Origin: Cellulomonas sp. WB94
Lineage (GTDB): Bacteria; Actinomycetota; Actinomycetes; Actinomycetales; Cellulomonadaceae
Assembly: GCF_003115775.1 (NCBI RefSeq)
Contig: NZ_QEES01000002.1
Location: forward strand, 1,116,001-1,180,000
DNA: 64,000 nt
Direction: 5' to 3'
Part shown: in pieces, positions 61,792-64,000 of the stretch
Numbering within the stretch: the first letter of the stretch is position 1
How the letters are laid out: each line of letters starts with the position of its first letter
Program-made: the position numbers and the translations under genes
The notes under the pieces: generated by a model
What the model was told of the DNA's origin: nothing
The model's input: only the letters and a program-made list of their open reading frames with translations
Databases searched by the model: none

Positions 61792-62616
61792 TCACGACGC
61801 CCGGCGCAGCGGCACGACCATCGGGGTGCCGGTCTCCGGGTCGGCGATGACGCGGCAGCCGAGCCCGAAGATCTCCTCGACGCCCTCCGCGGTCACGACG
61901 TCGGCGGGGGCTCCCTGCGCGACGACCCGGCCGTCCTTCATCGCGATCAGGTGGGTCGCGTACCTCGCGGCCTGATTGAGGTCGTGGAGCACCGCGACGA
62001 GCGTGCGACCGTCCTCGTGCAGGCGCGCGCACAGGTCCATGACCTCGACCTGGTGGGCGATGTCGAGGAACGTCGTGGGCTCGTCGAGCAGCAGCAGGTC
62101 GGTCTCCTGCGCGAGGGCCATCGCGAGCCACACGCGCTGGCGCTGCCCGCCGGAGAGCTCGCTCACGAGCCGGCCGCGCAGGTCGGTGACCTCGGTCGCG
62201 GCGAGCGCGGAGGCGACGGCGACCTCGTCCGCGGGCGACCACTGCCGCAGCAGCCCCTGGTGCGGGTAGCGGCCGCGCGCGACGAGGTCGCCCACCGTGA
62301 TCGCGTCGGGCGCGAGGGGGGCCTGCGGGAGCAGCGCGAGACGACGGGCGACGTCCCGGGTGCGCAGCCGCGAGAGCGGGACGCCGTCGAGCAGCACGCG
62401 CCCGGAGCGCGGAGGGAGCGTGCGGGCGAACGCGCGCAGCAGGGTGGACTTGCCGCAGCCGTTGGGGCCGATGACGACCGCGAACGAGCCGCGCGGGATG
62501 GTGACGCTCAGGTCCTGCACGACGACCGCGTGGTCGTACGCGAGCGTCAGCGCATCGGCACGGAGCGCGTCGGCGGCCGGCGCTCCGGCAACCAGCGATT
62601 CGGTCGGGGTCGTCAC
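61792..62616 (-). CDS. Iron-siderophore/heme ABC transporter ATP-binding protein (FepC-like)
   Basis: This 274-residue ATPase has Walker A GPNGCGKST, signature LSGGQRQRV, Walker B LLLLDEPTTFLD and a LHDLNQAARYATHLIAM segment typical of the FepC/FhuC group. GTG 62616 overlaps the permease stop by GTGA and follows GAGGAG. An ATG at 62634 would overlap by 22 nt. It powers the FecCD-type permeases encoded just upstream. Confidence 0.92.
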   Translation of the reverse strand: MTTPTESLVAGAPAADALRADALTLAYDHAVVVQDLSVTIPRGSFAVVIGPNGCGKSTLLRAFARTLPPRSGRVLLDGVPLSRLRTRDVARRLALLPQAPLAPDAITVGDLVARGRYPHQGLLRQWSPADEVAVASALAATEVTDLRGRLVSELSGGQRQRVWLAMALAQETDLLLLDEPTTFLDIAHQVEVMDLCARLHEDGRTLVAVLHDLNQAARYATHLIAMKDGRVVAQGAPADVVTAEGVEEIFGLGCRVIADPETGTPMVVPLRRAS

Positions 62617-63644
62617 AGCGAGCTCCTCTTCCATTCACGGACCAGCAGGGCGGCGAGGTAGACCCCGCCGAGGCCGGCCGTGACGACCCCGACCGGGTAC
62701 TGCACGCCGAACGGCAGCCGCTGGGCGATCAGGTCGGCGACCACGAGGGCCGCCGCGCCGGCGCAGGCGGCCGCGACCATGCCCGGACCGGTCGACCGGG
62801 TCAGGCGGCGGGCGACCTGCGGCGCCGCGAGCGCGACGAAGGCGACCGGGCCGCACACCGCGACGGCCGCGGCTGTCAGCAGCACCCCGACCCCGACGGC
62901 CAGGAGCCGGGTCCGGCCCGGGGAGACGCCGAGCGACGTCGCGGAGTCGTCGCCCAGCTCGAGGGCCTGCAACGGGCGGGTCAGCGTGAGCGCCGCGGGG
63001 ACGAGCAGCACGAGCGCCGCCGCGATGACCGCCACGTCGCTCCAGCGGCGGGACGCGAGCGAGCCGTTGAGCCATGCGGCCATGACCTGGGCGTCCTCGC
63101 GCGTCGCGCGCACGAGCGCGAGCTGCACGAACGCGAGCGCCATCGCACCGACGGCGATGCCGGTGACGACCATCCGGTACGGCGACGCGAACCCGCGCCC
63201 AGATCCGACGAACACCGCGACCACGGCCAGGAGCGCCCCGAGAACGGCCCCGACGGGAGCCGGCACCACACCCGGCCAGACGAGCGACGCGGCTGCCGCG
63301 CCCGCGGCCGCGCCCGCCCCGAGCCCGATGACGTCCGGGCTGCCGAGCGGGTTGCGCGTGACGCTCTGGAAGATCGACCCCGCGACGCCGAACGCCGCGC
63401 CCGCACCGAGCCCGACGAGCAGCCGCGGCATCCGGTTGGTGCGCAGCACCCACTGCTGGGCCCGGCTCCCGTCGCCCGCGAGGACGGCGGGCAGGTCGGC
63501 GAGCGGGATGCCGAGCTCACCGACCGTGAGCGTGACGAGCATCGCGACGAGCGCGACGACGACCGTCGCGGCGCACACGAGGACGGCCCGGCGGTGCCAC
63601 CGCAGCGTCACGCCCGCGCCGAGGCGCACGACCGGTGCGCTCAC
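62613..63644 (-). CDS. FecCD-family ABC transporter permease
   Basis: This 343-residue permease has nine to ten TM helices with the FecCD features RMPRLLVGLGAGAAFGVAGS, FQSVTRNPLGSPDVIGLGAGA and the late CGPVAFVALAAPQVARRL (coupling) and PVGVVTAGLGGVYL. It imports ferric siderophore, heme or cobalamin, with iron most common. It overlaps its partner permease (ATGA at 63641-63644) and the ATPase. Confidence 0.92.
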   Translation of the reverse strand: MSAPVVRLGAGVTLRWHRRAVLVCAATVVVALVAMLVTLTVGELGIPLADLPAVLAGDGSRAQQWVLRTNRMPRLLVGLGAGAAFGVAGSIFQSVTRNPLGSPDVIGLGAGAAAGAAAASLVWPGVVPAPVGAVLGALLAVVAVFVGSGRGFASPYRMVVTGIAVGAMALAFVQLALVRATREDAQVMAAWLNGSLASRRWSDVAVIAAALVLLVPAALTLTRPLQALELGDDSATSLGVSPGRTRLLAVGVGVLLTAAAVAVCGPVAFVALAAPQVARRLTRSTGPGMVAAACAGAAALVVADLIAQRLPFGVQYPVGVVTAGLGGVYLAALLVREWKRSSL

Positions 63645-64000
63645 AGGCCCGACCCCCCGCGGCGGACCGCCGCGACGAGGAACGGCGCGCCGACGAACGC
63701 CGTGACCGCCCCCACGAGGAGCTCACCGGGCCGGGCGACGACTCGGCCGAGGATGTCGGCGCCGAGCAGCAGGACGGGGCCGAGAAGCGCGCAGTACGGC
63801 AGCAGCCACCGGTGGTCGGCGCCCGTGAAGGAGCGGACCACGTGCGGGACGGCGAGCCCGACAAAGGCGATCGGTCCGGCGGCGGCGACCGCGGCCGCCG
63901 CGAGCACCGTGGCGGCGAGGGCGCCGACGGCCCTCGTCCGACCGGCGCGCAGACCGAGCGACGTCGCAGTCTCGTCCCCGAGCGCGAGCGCGTTGAACGG
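63641..64000 (-). CDS. FecCD-family ABC transporter permease, partial (5' end outside window)
   Basis: The C-terminal 119 residues are visible, beginning NALALGDETATSLGLRAGRT and including AGPIAFVGLAVPHVVRSF and LLVGAVTAFVGAPFLVA. This is the second permease of the iron-type importer. The binding protein should lie beyond the window edge. Confidence 0.9.
   Translation of the reverse strand, partial: PFNALALGDETATSLGLRAGRTRAVGALAATVLAAAAVAAAGPIAFVGLAVPHVVRSFTGADHRWLLPYCALLGPVLLLGADILGRVVARPGELLVGAVTAFVGAPFLVAAVRRGGSGL

Overview
The window is about 64 kb of very GC-rich DNA with C/G-ending codons, dense ATGA/GTGA stop-start overlaps and many GTG starts. It carries a LacI-controlled glycoside operon, a SAM-IV riboswitch and leaderless-looking promoters. 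This points to a high-GC actinobacterium, most like a cellulose- or plant-polymer-degrading Micrococcales (Cellulomonas-like). That placement is inference from gene content, not from a marker gene.

Layout. 1-10.7 kb: a LacI-controlled plus-strand operon. It encodes a family-5 solute-binding lipoprotein, two permeases, a double ATPase, a GH1 beta-glucosidase and a ~1160-residue GH94-type phosphorylase. Together they would import and phosphorolyse a beta-gluco-oligosaccharide, possibly beta-1,2-glucan (sophoro-)oligosaccharides. 10.7-22.5 kb: chromosomal housekeeping and transport genes. These are a Nei-type glycosylase, a TetR/ABC exporter operon with a clear operator, a proline-iminopeptidase-like hydrolase, a DUF4956/VTC/Cthe_2159-like trio, a MarR gene (frameshifted) divergent from an EamA transporter, an ABC-2 exporter and a lone AbrB-type antitoxin.

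22.5-37.8 kb: an accessory region. Two 1331-bp IS3-family copies lie in direct orientation, each with its own 3-bp target duplication and each inside a small gene that can be reconstructed in frame. Between them is a six-gene minus-strand alpha-glucan (maltodextrin-type) operon: GH13, SBP, MalF, MalG, GH13, LacI. Its promoter and operator are visible upstream. To the right are an interrupted two-gene operon, an IS481-family element with tandem repeated ends, and remnants of broken genes.

37.9-54.4 kb: chromosomal genes. The centre is a sulfur locus. A SAM-IV riboswitch on the minus strand (upstream of a class V aminotransferase) stands back to back with a SAM-I riboswitch on the plus strand (upstream of DUF1737, rhodanese and metZ). 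Then come a frameshifted GGDEF-EAL protein, two luciferase-like proteins, a purS-purQ-GNAT operon, a zinc alcohol dehydrogenase, a lipoprotein, an amidohydrolase, an NmrA-like protein and a DUF5680 protein.

54.4-64 kb: a minus-strand fixABCX-type electron-transfer operon. It continues into an acyl-CoA dehydrogenase, an SDR and an enoyl-CoA hydratase, with an AraC-type gene just upstream. A FecCD/FepC-type siderophore or heme importer runs off the window end.

Three conserved genes (marR, metZ, GGDEF-EAL) carry single-base frameshifts, two of them in C runs. Read errors should be excluded before these are called pseudogenes. I found no tRNA, rRNA or CRISPR array.
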